A DNA stretch of 64,000 nt. It comes from Ailurus styani (lineage: Eukaryota > Chordata > Mammalia > Carnivora > Ailuridae). Positions 23,185 through 35,858 of the stretch are shown piece by piece; within the stretch, counting starts at the first letter, position 1; each line of letters starts with the position of its first letter. The position numbers and the translations under genes were made by a program. The stretch is taken from NCBI GenBank assembly GCA_002007465.1, contig LNAC01000038.1, positions 7,329,421 to 7,393,420 on the forward strand, given 5' to 3'. The notes below the pieces were generated by a model. It worked only from the letters and a program-made list of their open reading frames with translations. It was not told the DNA's origin and searched no databases.

Positions 23185-24379
23185 TTATTTATACTAAAGT
23201 AGTTTTTTAGATTTGAACTCTTAATTTACACACCCAAAAAATTCCCTAAAGAGTAAGAACAATTTGAAATTCTTTGAATATTTGCTAATTAATTGATATG
23301 GAGGAAATATTTAATCTGAAAAAATTGTTCTAATAAGTGGTTATTCTCTGTCCCCTATTCTTCAAAGATACTATCTGAATATATTGTCATATTAATAGAT
23401 GAAATCTTAAGTAAGAAACCTAGTGTCGTTCAAGGACACTTAACTATTTAATTCTGACAAAACATGTTCAAATGTCAAATATTTTTCATTTTCTCTTAGT
23501 CTATATTAATGCTTTCACACATTTCTAATTTAGAGTTCTACATGAATATGACAATTTTTTGAGTAAAATTTCTTGAAGATATTTTATTATAGAAATAATT
23601 CAGAGTAAAAATGTTTTCTTTTTTTTTCTTTTGTATAGAATAAAACACACTATTGAGGAGTGGAATTAGAGAAATTTTCTTACGTTTGTGGCAGATCACA
23701 AATTCACTCACATTACATCAAGCTATTGATCGAAAGAGAATTTCTTGACTCCATTTAAAGCTTTGGATTTTCCTCATTAGCAGTCCTATCTGATAAGGAT
23801 AGAGGGGTAATATAAACATTTAAAGTTTTTTTTACAAAATAAATAATAATATATCTTTTTACATTTTTTACTTAAAAATGCATGTTGAATTTTATGAAAT
23901 AATATGTGGCAACCATCAGGGTACAAATATTTGTAATGTTTGTTTTCCATTTTAATTTATATATTTGATATTTGTAATATTCATCCATGTTTTTATTCCT
24001 CAGATGATGTCTAATTGTCTATTAACTGTTAGTTTTTAACATGTAGTAATTGGTTTATTCTCACTGATTACTTATAACTTTTGCATCAATAGTAGTAATT
24101 ACAATTGCATTCTGTAGTTTCTTTTTTCCCAGGTATTTCAGCTCTTTGAATAAATCAGGAAAGCTTTCTTTTTTCTCTATGTTGTGAACCATATTAACTA
24201 GTTGAGAAAATATGTATTTCTTGAATGGCTGATAGAACTTGCCCAAAGGAAAATTCAGGCCAGAGATCTAATTTTTAATAATTATCTTTCATTTTTTTAT
24301 GTTTAGTATTCTTATCAATCCTTTTTTATTTGCTAATGTACATTTTGAGTAATGTAATCTTTTATAGTTTTTTTTCTCT
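23185..24379. other. AT-rich sequence, no gene seen
   Basis: No feature could be supported. Parts near 23.7 kb faintly resemble MIR, but not enough to call. Confidence 0.5.
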
Positions 24380-25700
24380 TTTTAAAACTAGACCTTTGAG
24401 TGAGATAATCAAATTTTTGATATGTATTTTTTAATTTAGACGGTTTTAATGATCTCAATTTCTTGAAACGTACTGAGGTTTTGTGGGCCAATAAGTTGTC
24501 GATTGTATCTGGAAAATAATTTTTTTAAAGATTTATTTATTTATTTGACAGAGAGAGATCACAAGTAGGCAGAGAGGCAGGCAGAGAGAGAGGAGGAAGC
24601 AGGCTCCCTGCTGAGCAGGGAGCTGGATGCTGGGATCATCCCAGGACCCTGAGATCATGACCTGAGCTGAAGGCTGAGGCTTTAACCCACTGAGCCACCC
24701 AGGCGCCCGTTGAAAATAATTTTTATTCTTTGCGAATTACTATGACATTTACCTTTTGAATATATATAATTTAGGCTTGTTTTCCTATAAAATAAACATA
24801 TCTAATCTTTTATAATTTTTCTTATCTTTTTCTGCATTAATATACCATAAAGACAATACTAAAAATATCAAATTAAAATTATTACTACATCCACAGGTCT
24901 ATTTTATTGATTAAATATGTCTATGACTTATATTTTCTTGAGATTTTAATGCATTTGGATGTATAAACATTCTTCAATAGTTTTACCTTAAATTCTAATA
25001 CACCCACTAAAATTCACCTTCTCAGCAAGTTGTTTCACATATGCATATTTTTACTTCCAACAACATTCTATTCTTTCGTTTGCAATGTATCTCTTATAGA
25101 CAATATACTGGTTGAGTTGCTTTGCTTACTTTATTATCTAACCTGAAAGAACTAATTTTCAATCATTAAGTATAAACAATTAACATTTATCTTAATGTTA
25201 TTAAGATTATGCAATTTTATATTGTCACCTACCTAAATTTTGTTTTTCGTCGTCTCCTTTTTAAATTTATTTTCATGTCATTTTATTCTGCTGTTTTTAA
25301 ACATGTGAATTTTGTTTTTATTTTTCTAATGGTTATTAGCTCAAACTCCATTTCTCTATTAACATTGAAATTTACCAATATCGGTATCTTTCCTAGAACT
25401 AGAGTTTTTTAACCCCTTGGTTCTCTCGTTTTTCTGCTCTCCTTACATTGGTCCAATTGGTTCCACCTGGAATATTATACATTTATATTCTATGCTTATA
25501 CTTTTATTGTTTGGCCAATTTTTAATTCGGTCATCAGATTTTTATTAGGATTTTATTTTTCTATTTTTTTTATTTCTTATTGCTTCCAACTGGATTAATT
25601 GCTCTTCTTGTTTAGAATATCCCCACATTTATTTCAAAGATTGTCTTTTTGTGGTAATTGTCCTGAGATGCCTGAAAATACATAATTCACTCTGACACTT
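24380..25700 (-). mobile_element. Antisense old L1 (L1M-like), left part
   Basis: Weak but ordered similarity to antisense L1M sequence: TACTGAGGTTTTGTGGGCCA near 24471, AGATTTTAATGCATTTGGAT near 24942, and the TGTATCTCTTATAGACAATA and AACAATTAACATTTATCTTA pieces at 25.1-25.2 kb. A Can-SINE splits it at 24525-24711. It probably continues right of the DNA-transposon nest at 26630-27400. Confidence 0.52.
24525..24711 (-). mobile_element. Can-SINE
   Basis: Antisense copy ending GAGCCACCCAGGCGCCCG. An exact duplication GAAAATAATTTTT lies at 24512-24524 and 24712-24724 (the end of the right copy is ambiguous by a base or two). Confidence 0.94.
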
Positions 25701-25809
25701 AAATGAGTTTAAATCAGAAGTCAATAAATTTATTCTGTAAAGAGTGAGATAGTAAATATTTGAGATCTTGCATGCCACGTGGTTTCTGTGTGATTTCCCT
25801 TTTTTTAAT

Positions 25810-26001
25810 TTTTTTTAAAGATTTTATTTATTTATTTGACAGAGAGAGAGATTACAAGTAGGCAGAGAGGCAGGCAGAGAGAGGAGGAAGCAGGCTCCCC
25901 GCTAAGCAGAGAGCCCGATGCGGGCCTCGATCCCAGGACCCTGAGATCATGACCTGAGCCGAAGGCAGAGGCTTTAACCCACTGAGCCACCCAGGCGCCC
26001 C
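25810..26001 (-). mobile_element. Can-SINE inside the hAT element
   Basis: Complete antisense copy with ACAGAGAGAGAGATTACAAG and a head ending GAGCCACCCAGGCGCCCC. The target duplication is short or unclear (CCCTTTT-like on both sides). Confidence 0.92.
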
Positions 26002-26039
26002 TTTTAGCACAATTTTCTCTCTTAGTACAATTTTTTCCC

Positions 26040-26495
26040 CTTTTCTGAGCTTTCTGTGGCTTCAGTTACCCACAGTCAACCCTAGTCCAGAAGCAGAAGA
26101 TCCTATTTTTTACGAATCATCAAAAGATCCGTGGTAGCGTAATGTATGTCAACGTGCTTATGTCATGCACCTCACTTCATTTCATCACACTCATCTCACA
26201 TCATTACAAGAAGCAGAAGGGGGAGTAAAGTACAAGCATATATTTTGAGAAAGAGACCACATTCATGTAACTTTTATCACAGCATATTGTTGTAATTTTT
26301 CTATTCATGATTAGTGATCGTTGTTAAGCTCTGTGTCTTCTTTATAAATTGAACTTTATTGCAGGTATGACTGTATAGGAAAAACACCGTATCTGTGGGG
26401 CTTGGTACCATCAGTAGTGCCCTCAGTAGTGTCAGGTAGCCCCTGGGGTTTCGGAACACATTTCCCATGGATAAGGGGAGACTACCAGACGGACT
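26040..26495 (+). mobile_element. TcMar-Tigger-type non-autonomous element (MER2-like)
   Basis: The left end has TGTGGCTTCAGTTACCCACA with GTCAACCCTAG. The middle has GAGAAAGAGACCACATTCAT and TTGAACTTTATTGCAGGTAT. The right end has TTTCCCATGGATAAGGGGAG and ACTACC. This order matches MER2-type Tigger elements as I remember them. The first few tens of bases of the left terminus are missing or diverged. There is no transposase. Confidence 0.65.
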
Positions 26496-26629
26496 CTGCT
26501 GTTCTGTCAGGAGAATATCCATAGGCAAAATATAAATAAATGGATGAGGCTGTGCTCCAATAAATTTTTATACAAACAGGCAGCAGCTTGGATTTGCCCT
26601 CCAGGCCATAGTTTGCTGACAACTAGCTT

Positions 26630-27400
26630 GGGTTTATATAAAATTCTGGGTTCACTTTTCATAATGTTTTTATTACTACAGGTATTACTACACTGTCTTT
26701 TTTTCACACACTGATGCATTTGAGAAATATATTTTGATTTATCTATTTTTCTTGTATGAGCACTATCTTCTCTTCTTTAGAATTTCCTCTTTTCTAAATC
26801 ATCTCAAGTTTCACAGTGAGTCTCCAGAGTTCTTAATGTGGCTTTTCCATTTTTTTGTTTGTTAGTCTCTCCTACCTTTTTCAGAGATTTATGAGCCCTT
26901 TCAATCTATTTTTAATAGTTCTCAGAAATCATTGTTTCTTGTTGTGCAAATATCAATTCCTTTCTATTTATATCAGTTTTACTATCTAGATTCCTTAACA
27001 GTTGTTGAGTTACTTCTAATGTTATTCTTATTTTCTCTCTCATCTTATCTGCTTTCTTTATACCTCTTGGGTGAGATTTTTTATCCCGACTTCCAGCCTT
27101 CTCACATTTTTGCTGCTGTATAATTCTTCCATTCATTCTAACACTGGATTCTTTACCTCAACAACTGTGTTTTTAGTATCTCTAATACTTTCTTATTAGT
27201 GTAAAGATATTGTTTTAATTTTGACTTTTATTTCATTAATTCTCTACTTGCTTTCTCTATGACAGGTTTTTCCATCTGTTGCTTTTTTTTTTTTTTCAGT
27301 CTTCTTTTTCCAGGTGTTTGAACATTTTCCTTATGATCTCCTCTCCTTTGGGAACTCTACTGTCAAAGCGAATTAAATTTACCTAACCCTACTTTGTGTT
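26630..27400 (-). mobile_element. Possible antisense old L1 (L1M-like), right part
   Basis: T-rich sequence with AATTCTGGGTTCACTTTTCA, GCTGCTGTATAATTCTTCCA and CTTTTATTTCATTAATTCTC, in the style of antisense L1M 5' regions. Similarity is weak and was judged by eye only. Confidence 0.4.
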
Positions 27401-27867
27401 TTTTCAAGTAAGATTTGAGGTAGTAAGTGTCATGGATCTCAGAATAGGAAGTCTCGGTTGATATGCTTTGTACCCACTTTCCCTCCACCCGATGTCTGGC
27501 CATCCATGAGTTCAGCATTCATACCAGAATCTGTCACCTAGCTTTCTGCCTGTCTGGGCTTCTCTGAGCTTTTGTGTCACCGGCACAGAAGGAAAAGATG
27601 GAAAGCTAAGGAATTCCATCTTGCCTTATTGCTCTTGGAAGATGACCCCAGCTATGCATAGGAGGGATTCCCACATAAAATTAATACTGTAATTTATTAA
27701 TCTTCAATGTTGATTAGCACTAGGCTACAGTTTATGATATAGCTTGATGACTCTAATTATATAAATCTGGTGATTAAGTGAAAAAAATTTGGGAAGAATA
27801 CAAGGAATAAGAGAGGTGGTTGGAAAGAGAGTTTTACTTCAAGCCAATGAATACTCTTGTGGAGAAA
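27401..27867. other. Sequence with no gene seen
   Basis: A moderately GC-richer patch at 27460-27660, without a supported exon. Confidence 0.5.
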
Positions 27868-27871
27868 AAAA

Positions 27872-27904
<33 letters not shown>

Positions 27905-27940
27905 TATATACATATATATATATATATGTATATATATATT
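27868..27940. repeat. (TA)n/(TATG)n compound microsatellite
   Basis: Alternating TA with GTAT and CATA interruptions; the middle is roughly palindromic and can form a hairpin. Confidence 0.95.
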
Positions 27941-29110
27941 AACCTAGTACATCTGGTTTTCTACTTGGGAAATTGTTTTCCTCACATGTAAGATCAGGAA
28001 GTGGACTGGTTTACAAATTATCTAGCCGTCCTCTTGGTTATCAAAGAAGGTCTATTATTTTAGGAAACATAGACTTTACAAATAAATTTGAAAGAAGGCA
28101 TGTTTTCCTCAGAGCAGAAGGTTCTATCTTTACAAAATTTGGTGTTACTTGAAATGCATAAATGAAGATTATCGGGTGACTGAAGCCACATCCCTTAGAA
28201 ATCATTTCAGTCTTTAGGATCTTAGAAGGGAAATATGGGAAAGAATTTTGGATTTGAATTAACCTAGGGTTAAAAGCTACTAGTATTTTACAATCAGAGA
28301 AATTATTTGAATTTTCTTGAATGTGGGAATCATTTTAACTTATTAGAAATCTTTTAAAACTATTTTAAGTAGATTAAATTAGATGAATTAAATTGATGTA
28401 AAAGGATGGTAGGACAAAATAAATTTATTTTTCTTTTCACCTCCATATAGTTCTTAAACTATATTTAATCCTTTTTAAAAATATGTATATTTAAGACACT
28501 TCAAAAACTGAATTTCCTTTGAGGTGAGTCTCCCCCTCTCCAGGTACCCCTACCCTCCCTCCATTCAACTACCCAAGAAACACCATCCTAAAATGTCATA
28601 AAATCGCTTAATACTTTCAGTGTCTATGAACTCACTGAAAGCATATTTATAAAAGTATGAGTTACAATATTTTGAATTAATTTAAATTTGAAATAAATGA
28701 TAAAGTATTTACACTGAAGTTATCGTTTTTATTTTTGTTCCATGACATAAGTGGTTTAATAATTCTTTAGTCCATAATCTTGAAAGGCCTGATGAAGTAC
28801 CTAAGAATGCACTTTAGTAACTCTGACCTGAGATGATTCATAATATTGTAAATTCTTCAGTTATCTGTAAGATTTTCAGAACACTGGAAATTGTATTCAC
28901 ATTTGATTTTAAATACTATTTTGAGGATGTATACTAAAATAGAGTAACATTAAACTTCTACTGGTATTCAATATTTGATCATCTTCTACTAGCTATCGAG
29001 AGTGAAATATCATTGCAATTCATCTTCTATATAATCACCTCATCAAACTTTTATATGGTGATTTTTTTTCTTTGACTTTTAGTAGAAACCTAGTTATGTT
29101 ATCTTGCTTA
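27941..29110. other. AT-rich sequence, no gene seen
   Basis: No repeat or exon supported. Confidence 0.55.
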
Positions 29111-29124
29111 AATACTCAATTGTT

Positions 29125-29336
29125 TTTTTTTTTTTTTTTTTAAAGATTTTATTTATTTATTTGACACAGAGAGCGAGATTACAAGTAGGCAGAGAGGCAG
29201 GCAGAGAGAGAGGAGAGAGGAGGAAGCAGGCTCCCCGCCGAGCAGAGAGCCCGATGTGGGCCTCGATCCCAGGACCCTGGGATCATGACCTGAGCCGAAG
29301 GCAGCGGCTTTAACCCACTGAGCCACCCAGGCGCCC
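29125..29336 (-). mobile_element. Can-SINE, full length
   Basis: Antisense copy with a run of about 20 T, TTATTTATTTGACACAGAGA and a head ending GAGCCACCCAGGCGCCC. An exact 14-bp duplication AATACTCAATTGTT lies at 29111-29124 and 29337-29350. Open frames on both strands here are SINE translations. Confidence 0.96.
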
Positions 29337-29350
29337 AATACTCAATTGTT

Positions 29351-31896
29351 AACCAAAACGCATTACTACATTTTTTTATACTGATGGCTAAGTAATTTAT
29401 GCAGATAATTAAAGTAGTGCTTCAATTTTCATTACATCCTTAAGCATACTTTCTTTTCAAACCAGATTAAACTTAATGGAGTCATTTGCATGCACTTTTC
29501 ACTGATTTGGAGTTTGTTTGCAAACAAATTGGTATTGTAAAACTTATTGACTTACTCTCAGCATATTTCCTCATTTTATTGATGTATTGAAATACTTTCG
29601 GTGCTATAACAAGCTTTCTTAAAGAATTCTTCACTAGAATCAAAGGCTTTCTACTCTACTCATTATGTTATAGTAAATTAAATTAGGTATAAAGACTTGC
29701 TGAAAATAGAAATTGTTATCCTAGACCCTAAAATTATGTATTTTGTCTTTGTGTCATTTGGTTGGCTAAACAATTTTTGTAACATATATATTCTTCTATT
29801 TAGAATATGAATAACCCTGGCCTCATATAAGAAAATATTAAATGATTTACTTGTAATGAAGCAATACCACTTTTGTTTAGTTAATGAGTTGTTTTTTGCA
29901 TCATTCACGTGGATTTGATAATTATTCTTAGTATTGTTTTCCTTCTAGGGTACACTTTGAAGAATAATAAAAATTATTTCTTAAAGAAAATAGGAAAAAC
30001 ACTGTAGTGACCTAAGTTGAAATTGCCAAACATAATTTACTACTCTATGGAAATCATAGGATATGGTATAGCTCCCACAGTTTATGTGGGCTGCAATAAA
30101 TAATGGCATTCTCTCAGAATCTCCTCAGTAGAAAGCTCTTGGAAACAGACCAAAAGTCTGATGAGAGGGGATCGACAACATCCTTCTCATTTATTTGGAA
30201 TGAAGTGTACATTTAATTTTATAAAGCCTTCTTTCTTGTTACACAACTTGATCTTTACCACCTCATATGTTTTTCCTTTCCCTGTTGATAGTCTGAGGAT
30301 CTGATGGTGTAACAATTTCTGGTTCCTCATTTCTTTCCTTCTTGACTTCATCTGCTCACAGAATGGGCTTTCTAATAAAAGTGGCCATCAATGTGGTGAA
30401 TTACTTAATATAAGAGATCATTTTTACTTACTATATTCTTTGTTGAGTAAAGAAAGACAATAGCTTCATTCAACTTGAATTTGTGCAAATCTTTGAAAAA
30501 GGATGTGTGTCAGGTGACTATATTCATTAAGACTTCAAACACTGATCCTGCCCACATAGAAGGTTTCAACAATTACCAGGGATTAGCATAGTCTTCTGGG
30601 TGTCATTCACCTGAAGGTAGCCTTGTTTAAATCATATTTTAAAAAGTATCCATATGTTGAAACACCATCAAAGGAGAGAATCCTCACAAATTATTTTTGA
30701 ATTGGTTTTTGAATTCATCTAGAAGTGATTATATATGATATAGGCAATGTTAATTGCTCTCTTTTGATTCATATTTAGTTCTATAAATATATATGCATGT
30801 TTTCAAAAGTAAAATGAATCTAATTGATCTACTACTCTCAGATATTCTATTATACTCTTAGAGATCTAACAAAAGTACCAAAATCTGATATAATGCTAAT
30901 TAAACACAAATATCAAGGTGAATGAAGAAATTTGCTAAGCATCTGAAAGATACAGAAATTTCCTATATGTGTTATTTTGACTAGATCTTAACATATCTCC
31001 TAAGCATTTCATGGTAATTATCTAAATTCAAGTATTAAGTCAAATTAAGACTACTAAAATTTAAATTGTTTTATTCATATTTTTAGTAAACATTCTTGGT
31101 ATTTTAAAATCACTTTATAAAATATTTTGCATTTTGTTGGTTAAAGTAAAATTAAGTCATTATAACACATTTATTACCTCACCTAAATTATTATTGAAAT
31201 GCTTATTTTACACTATTACAAGTACATAATACTCATTTTTGAAAGGCAGTGATTTAGAATGAGATCATAAAAGGGATGAAATGAGATAATCAGAAAGTTA
31301 ATATCAAACAGTTTTTGAGGTTAAACTTAATGACTGCAATTCTTTTAAAAATACTTTCCTCTGTAATTTTACACTGCTGTTTCACACAACATTTGATTTA
31401 TTCCAACTGTGTTTAATTGGCCCAGATGCAAAGATAAGGGACAGTTGTGACCTTGAGATTGTGACCTATGGAGTAATGAGGAAATGACTATATGTTACAA
31501 ACCTATATTACTAAGTTTTAGTTTGTGCTACTTAGTTTTTTGTTGTTTAAATCTTCCAGGAGAGATCTCAGAGTGAAGACTGAGTCTTTAATAATCTGAA
31601 GATGTGGAAGTGTGGGGTTACCCCATTCTCTGAACACTGTTACACAGAGAAATGGTTAACACTGCCTGAGAAATACTTCCCTTCCTTATTCAACTAGACT
31701 TTATTTTTCAAATATCAAGAATATACTCCTGGTCCTGGTTTATGCCAATCTCTTTGATCTGTGACCATTTATTAATCAAGGTGCTTTGATTTGTTAGTGA
31801 CAGGGACCATTCTATGATTCAATATTGCTGAATTCCAGTCAAGAATTCATTCCATTGTATAACTTTATCTAATTTTTTAAGGCCCAAGTCAGCTAC
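29351..31896. other. 2.5 kb with no gene or named repeat seen
   Basis: The longest repeat-free stretch of the left half. It is AT-rich, with no open frame of note and no CpG-rich segment. It would be a reasonable place to look for conserved non-coding elements by alignment. Confidence 0.5.
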
Positions 31897-31910
31897 TCAA
31901 TACCCTTTTA

Positions 31911-32099
31911 TTTATTTATTTTTAAAGATTGTATTTATTTGTCAGAGAGAGAGAGAGAGAGAGCATGAACAGGGGGAGGGGCAGAGGAAGAAGCAGTCTC
32001 TCTGCTTAGCGAGGAGCCTGATGTGAGACTCAGTCCCAGGACCTTGGGATCATGACCTGAACCAAAGGCAGACACAACACTGAGTCACCTAGGTATCCT
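31911..32099 (-). mobile_element. Can-SINE, older form
   Basis: Antisense copy with GAACAGGGGGAGGGGCAGAG, a diverged head GAGTCACCTAGGTATCC and duplications TCAATACCCTTTTA / TCAATATCCTTTTA (31897-31910 and 32100-32113, one mismatch). Confidence 0.92.
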
Positions 32100-32113
32100 T
32101 CAATATCCTTTTA

Positions 32114-34501
32114 AAAGGAATAAAAGTTTAGAAGGACCCGTGGATTCTCTGTAACAAAAATATGTTGCTCAATCTGCTTTTACAACAGCATATGTGGTTA
32201 AAATCTCAAGACTTAAGAGTTCCATTTTTTACCCCAACTCTTAATCAGTCTGAAACACCTTAATGTTATTTTGACAAGTTTTCATTTGGTCCCTGAGTGA
32301 AGAACTCCACAAGTATATTTATACTAGATACAAATTGCATTTCTGTGATTTATACTGGATAAAAATTCCACCCTGATATTAGAAAAATTCTTTTGATTTT
32401 GAGATTTTACTAGAATTCCAGTCACTACAATATCTCTTTGCTTTCTTCTCATATTGTTATAGATGTTGTGAATAAGAATCATGGGGAGAGTGACAGCATT
32501 CACTTAGATGTGGTATTATGTTGTTATTCACCTGGATCTATCACTTGTTGTTCCTTGAAGGTTCGGCATTATTTTTTATAAGTCAGACTAAAAGAAGTAT
32601 ATTCATGAGCATGTAGCAATGCACACTCATCTCCTGCCTGCTTTATTTTTCCTCTTTCTGACCAGTAAAGAACCATGCTAAGCCTCTATAAATTAAAAAA
32701 TAAAGGGAAACGATGATAAAATTTTATCGATAAAGCTAATTCATGTTATTCATTTTATTCTCCTTTCCATAACTCACTAGGGAACAGCTTGACATAAGAA
32801 CAAAGGGAAGGGAAAGTTGCTGGTGAAAGCACATAATATTTGATCCTTGTCATAGAAAAGGAAATAAATTTAAATGATTCTTTAAATGTAAAACATTCTT
32901 GTGAAAAAAACGGTAGTTTTTAACACATTTGATGTCTATTTGTTATAGTACATGTTTCTAAGTCTAAAAAGAAAGAAGGAAACTTCTACATTTTTGATCA
33001 TTTTATTTTTTTTCCTTTTTGTTTTCTTTCAGTAACCAAACATGAGTTCTACCCTATAAAAAATTTTTAAGTGTTCGGTACATAGTTATTATTTATTTAT
33101 TATTTTTCTATTTATTTATTTAATCATTATTGACTATAGATGTAAAAGAAGATAATGCAAACACTAAATAGTGATAGTTTGTAATAAGATAATAATATTA
33201 CATAAAAATGTGGACATGTATGTGTTTTTGTATAGTTGAAAGAGATGAAAGAGAAATGGAAGGAGCACTTTAAAATAAAGAACATGAATCCCTAAAAGTA
33301 GTCCCATGTTGATATATTTCAGGGATTTATACTTACACTTCTGTTTGCCAGCTTTTAGAAAATTAAACTATATTATATGTAGAGTAAGAAATAACATGAT
33401 GACATACCACTATCATGAAACGTAGTTCTTTAGAAATCGAGGGGAATTTTGTCATTATATGAACTTTTAATTATGAACATTATATTTTACAATAAGCTTT
33501 CATTCTTTGATTTTTGAGATATGCAGTATTTTAAACATTACATTCTCTGATGATCTTCAAACTGTCATGTAGACAAATACTTTTAATTTGGTATAAAATA
33601 AATATTATTTAAATAAATCTGAATAAGGTTTTAATAAATATTAGTTTGAACCTAAATAAAAAACCTAAATAAATAACAATTTGAAGCTGTGTCATACTCT
33701 TCAAGTATCAGAAAAACACAATGATTTCTGTCAAAGCTTTCCACATAGTGGATAAGGATTAACATCATTCAATTAACTTGACATTGTCCAAAATAACTCT
33801 CACATTTTAAGCCTCTATCTTATACAACCATTTTTATTTGAGCCATACTTTCCTACTGAACTTATGTATCTTGAAAATCTCTTTGACCTCAAATCAAGAA
33901 AATGAGATAACTGAGTTGTTTCTGATTTATTTTACATTTTGAAGCTAAATAATTTATAACAAAGTAAAAATAAATATAGTATGTTTTCCCTTATCACCCA
34001 TTTCCTGAGAAGATGCTATATAAGTCAACTAAATTCCATCTACCAACCTCTTATGATCTATGATATCAAGTATAAAATTGCCTTTTAATTACATTGTTAG
34101 ATTCTGCTAGAGCTTAGTGCACATTTGTATTTTCCTACAATGACTCTTGTAAAATCTAAGAGATCTGTAGGTTTGTTGTCTGGTAGGCTAGACTAACTGC
34201 CATGGTGAACTTGCAGACCCTATTTTGAATGAAGGTAAGGACAAAAAATACCCCTACACCTTTATTTAAATGTAAGTACAAGCAAATCACTAAGTGTTCA
34301 TTTTCAATTACCTTTTTAATTTTTTTGAGAAGAAAAAAGTAACAGTGCAAAAGGTATAATCAAAACATATTCAAGAAAAAGTGCAGCTTATTAACAATAA
34401 ATGAATTAATCAAGTATAGAATAATTGTGAAATAGGTTGTATTGCTCTTTATTTTTTCCTTTCAGTAAGATTATAATTGAGAAAGCATAAAAATGTAAGG
34501 T
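32114..34501. other. 2.4 kb with no gene seen
   Basis: AT-rich, with a short ATTT-rich patch at 33089-33125. No assignable repeat or exon. Confidence 0.5.
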
Positions 34502-34510
34502 CAGAGTTTC

Positions 34511-34629
34511 CTTTTTTTTTTTTAAGATTTTATTTATTTATTTGACACAGAGAGAGAGATTACAAGTAGGCAGAGAGGCAGGCAGAGAGATAGGGAGAGG
34601 AGGAAGCAGGCTCCCTGCTGAGCAGAGAG
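34511..34629 (-). mobile_element. 5'-truncated Can-SINE
   Basis: Only the tail and CT-rich body are present; the sequence stops at GAGCAGAGAG without the tRNA-like head. The duplication CAGAGTTTC at 34502-34510 and 34630-34638 shows that the truncation occurred at insertion. Confidence 0.9.
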
Positions 34630-34755
34630 CAGAGTTTCAATCAAATATTTGCAACTATTCTTTCATCTCTTATTCTATAAGATACACTTTAACATTTCAT
34701 ATGCCTTTGGAGAAAGATGGTTGATGTTGAACCATAGTTCTTCTCTACATTCCTC

Positions 34756-34952
34756 TTTTTTTAAATTTTTTTTAGATTTTATTTATTCATTTGAGAGAGA
34801 GAGACAGAGAGAGAGCACAAGCAGGGGAAAAGCAGAAGCAGACTCCCCACTGGGCTGGGAGCCTGGCATGGGGCTCGATCTCGATCCCAGGATCTGGAGA
34901 TCATGACCTGAGCTGCAGGTAGATGCTTAACCATCTGAGCCACCCAGGTACC
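34756..34952 (-). mobile_element. Can-SINE
   Basis: Antisense copy ending GAGCCACCCAGGTACC. The B-box region carries a local 6-bp tandem duplication (CTCGATCTCGATCC). Imperfect target repeats begin TCTCTACATTCC (34742) and TCTCTACTTTCC (34953). Confidence 0.9.
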
Positions 34953-35034
34953 TCTCTACTTTCCTTTTATAAATTACAGTTGCATGATGAATTGGCCTTC
35001 AAGGAGCTGAAGTTAACTCAGCAAGCACAGACTT

Positions 35035-35237
35035 ATTTTATTTTATTTTATTTTTAAGATTTCATCTATTTGACAGAGAGAGAGAGGTCACAAGTAGGCA
35101 GAGAGGCAGGCAGAGAGAGAGGAGGAAGCAGACTCCCTGCTGAGCAGGGAGCCCGATGCAGGGCTCGATCCCAGGACCCTGAGATCATGACCTGAGCTGA
35201 AGGCAGAGGCTTTAACCCACTGAGCCACCAGGTGCCC
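35035..35237 (-). mobile_element. Can-SINE
   Basis: Antisense copy with TTTGACAGAGAGAGAGAGG and a head GAGCCACCAGGTGCCC. Exact 13-bp duplication CAAGCACAGACTT at 35022-35034 and 35238-35250. Confidence 0.95.
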
Positions 35238-35250
35238 CAAGCACAGACTT

Positions 35251-35858
35251 CTGTAAATGTGGGCCACCTCCAGTAAGACTACATACATTTCTTGACAAAT
35301 TGGAAGAAATTGTATTTGGTAAAGAGAGATTTCAACATATTTTCAAGGATGTGACATTCTGATAAGTCTCTCTTTAAGCCTAGGCACTTTAATATTTTAC
35401 AACAAGTACTCATATAATAAGCATATGGATTAAAAATCATTTATTTCCACTATGAGTGAGGTATGAAAGTCAATTATTATTGCAGTAATAAACTTATAGG
35501 TATGATATTTTTATAACAAAATAATGTGTTATTATTTTCTAAACTATCACATCTTATTCCACCCAAATTAAAAGATTTCTACTAGTCAAGTACATGTCTG
35601 AGATATCACTAATGTGAGCATAGTCCATTTTTTCACTAAATGTCTTTTTATATAAAAATTATTTATATGTTGTTTTAAATTAAAATGTAGCTGGTTTTCC
35701 AAAGTGTGCATTCTTTCATAAATAGAGTTATCATGTGAAAAGAGCTGAGTAAGAACTTTATGTTTGTGTCTTTTCTAACTTCTGTTTTATTTCCTAAGTG
35801 ATATAATAGAATGTTGCCAAAATAGTGTAACACATAGAGAATATAATATCTGAGCAAC
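35251..35858. other. AT-rich sequence, no gene seen
   Basis: No assignable feature. Confidence 0.55.

Larger units (their letters stand above)
25715..26625 (+). mobile_element. hAT-type non-autonomous DNA transposon, split by later insertions
   Basis: The left part 25715-25800 has TTATTCTGTAAAGAGTGAGA and TAGTAAATATTTGAGATC. The right part 26500-26625 has GGCTGTGCTCCAATAAATTT, ACAAACAGGCAGCAGCTTGG and CCATAGTTTGCTGAC. Together they follow a common mammalian hAT element whose inverted ends read CAGGGGTCGGCAAAC. The middle is displaced by a SINE and a Tigger-like element. I could not find a clean 8-bp target duplication. Confidence 0.6.
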
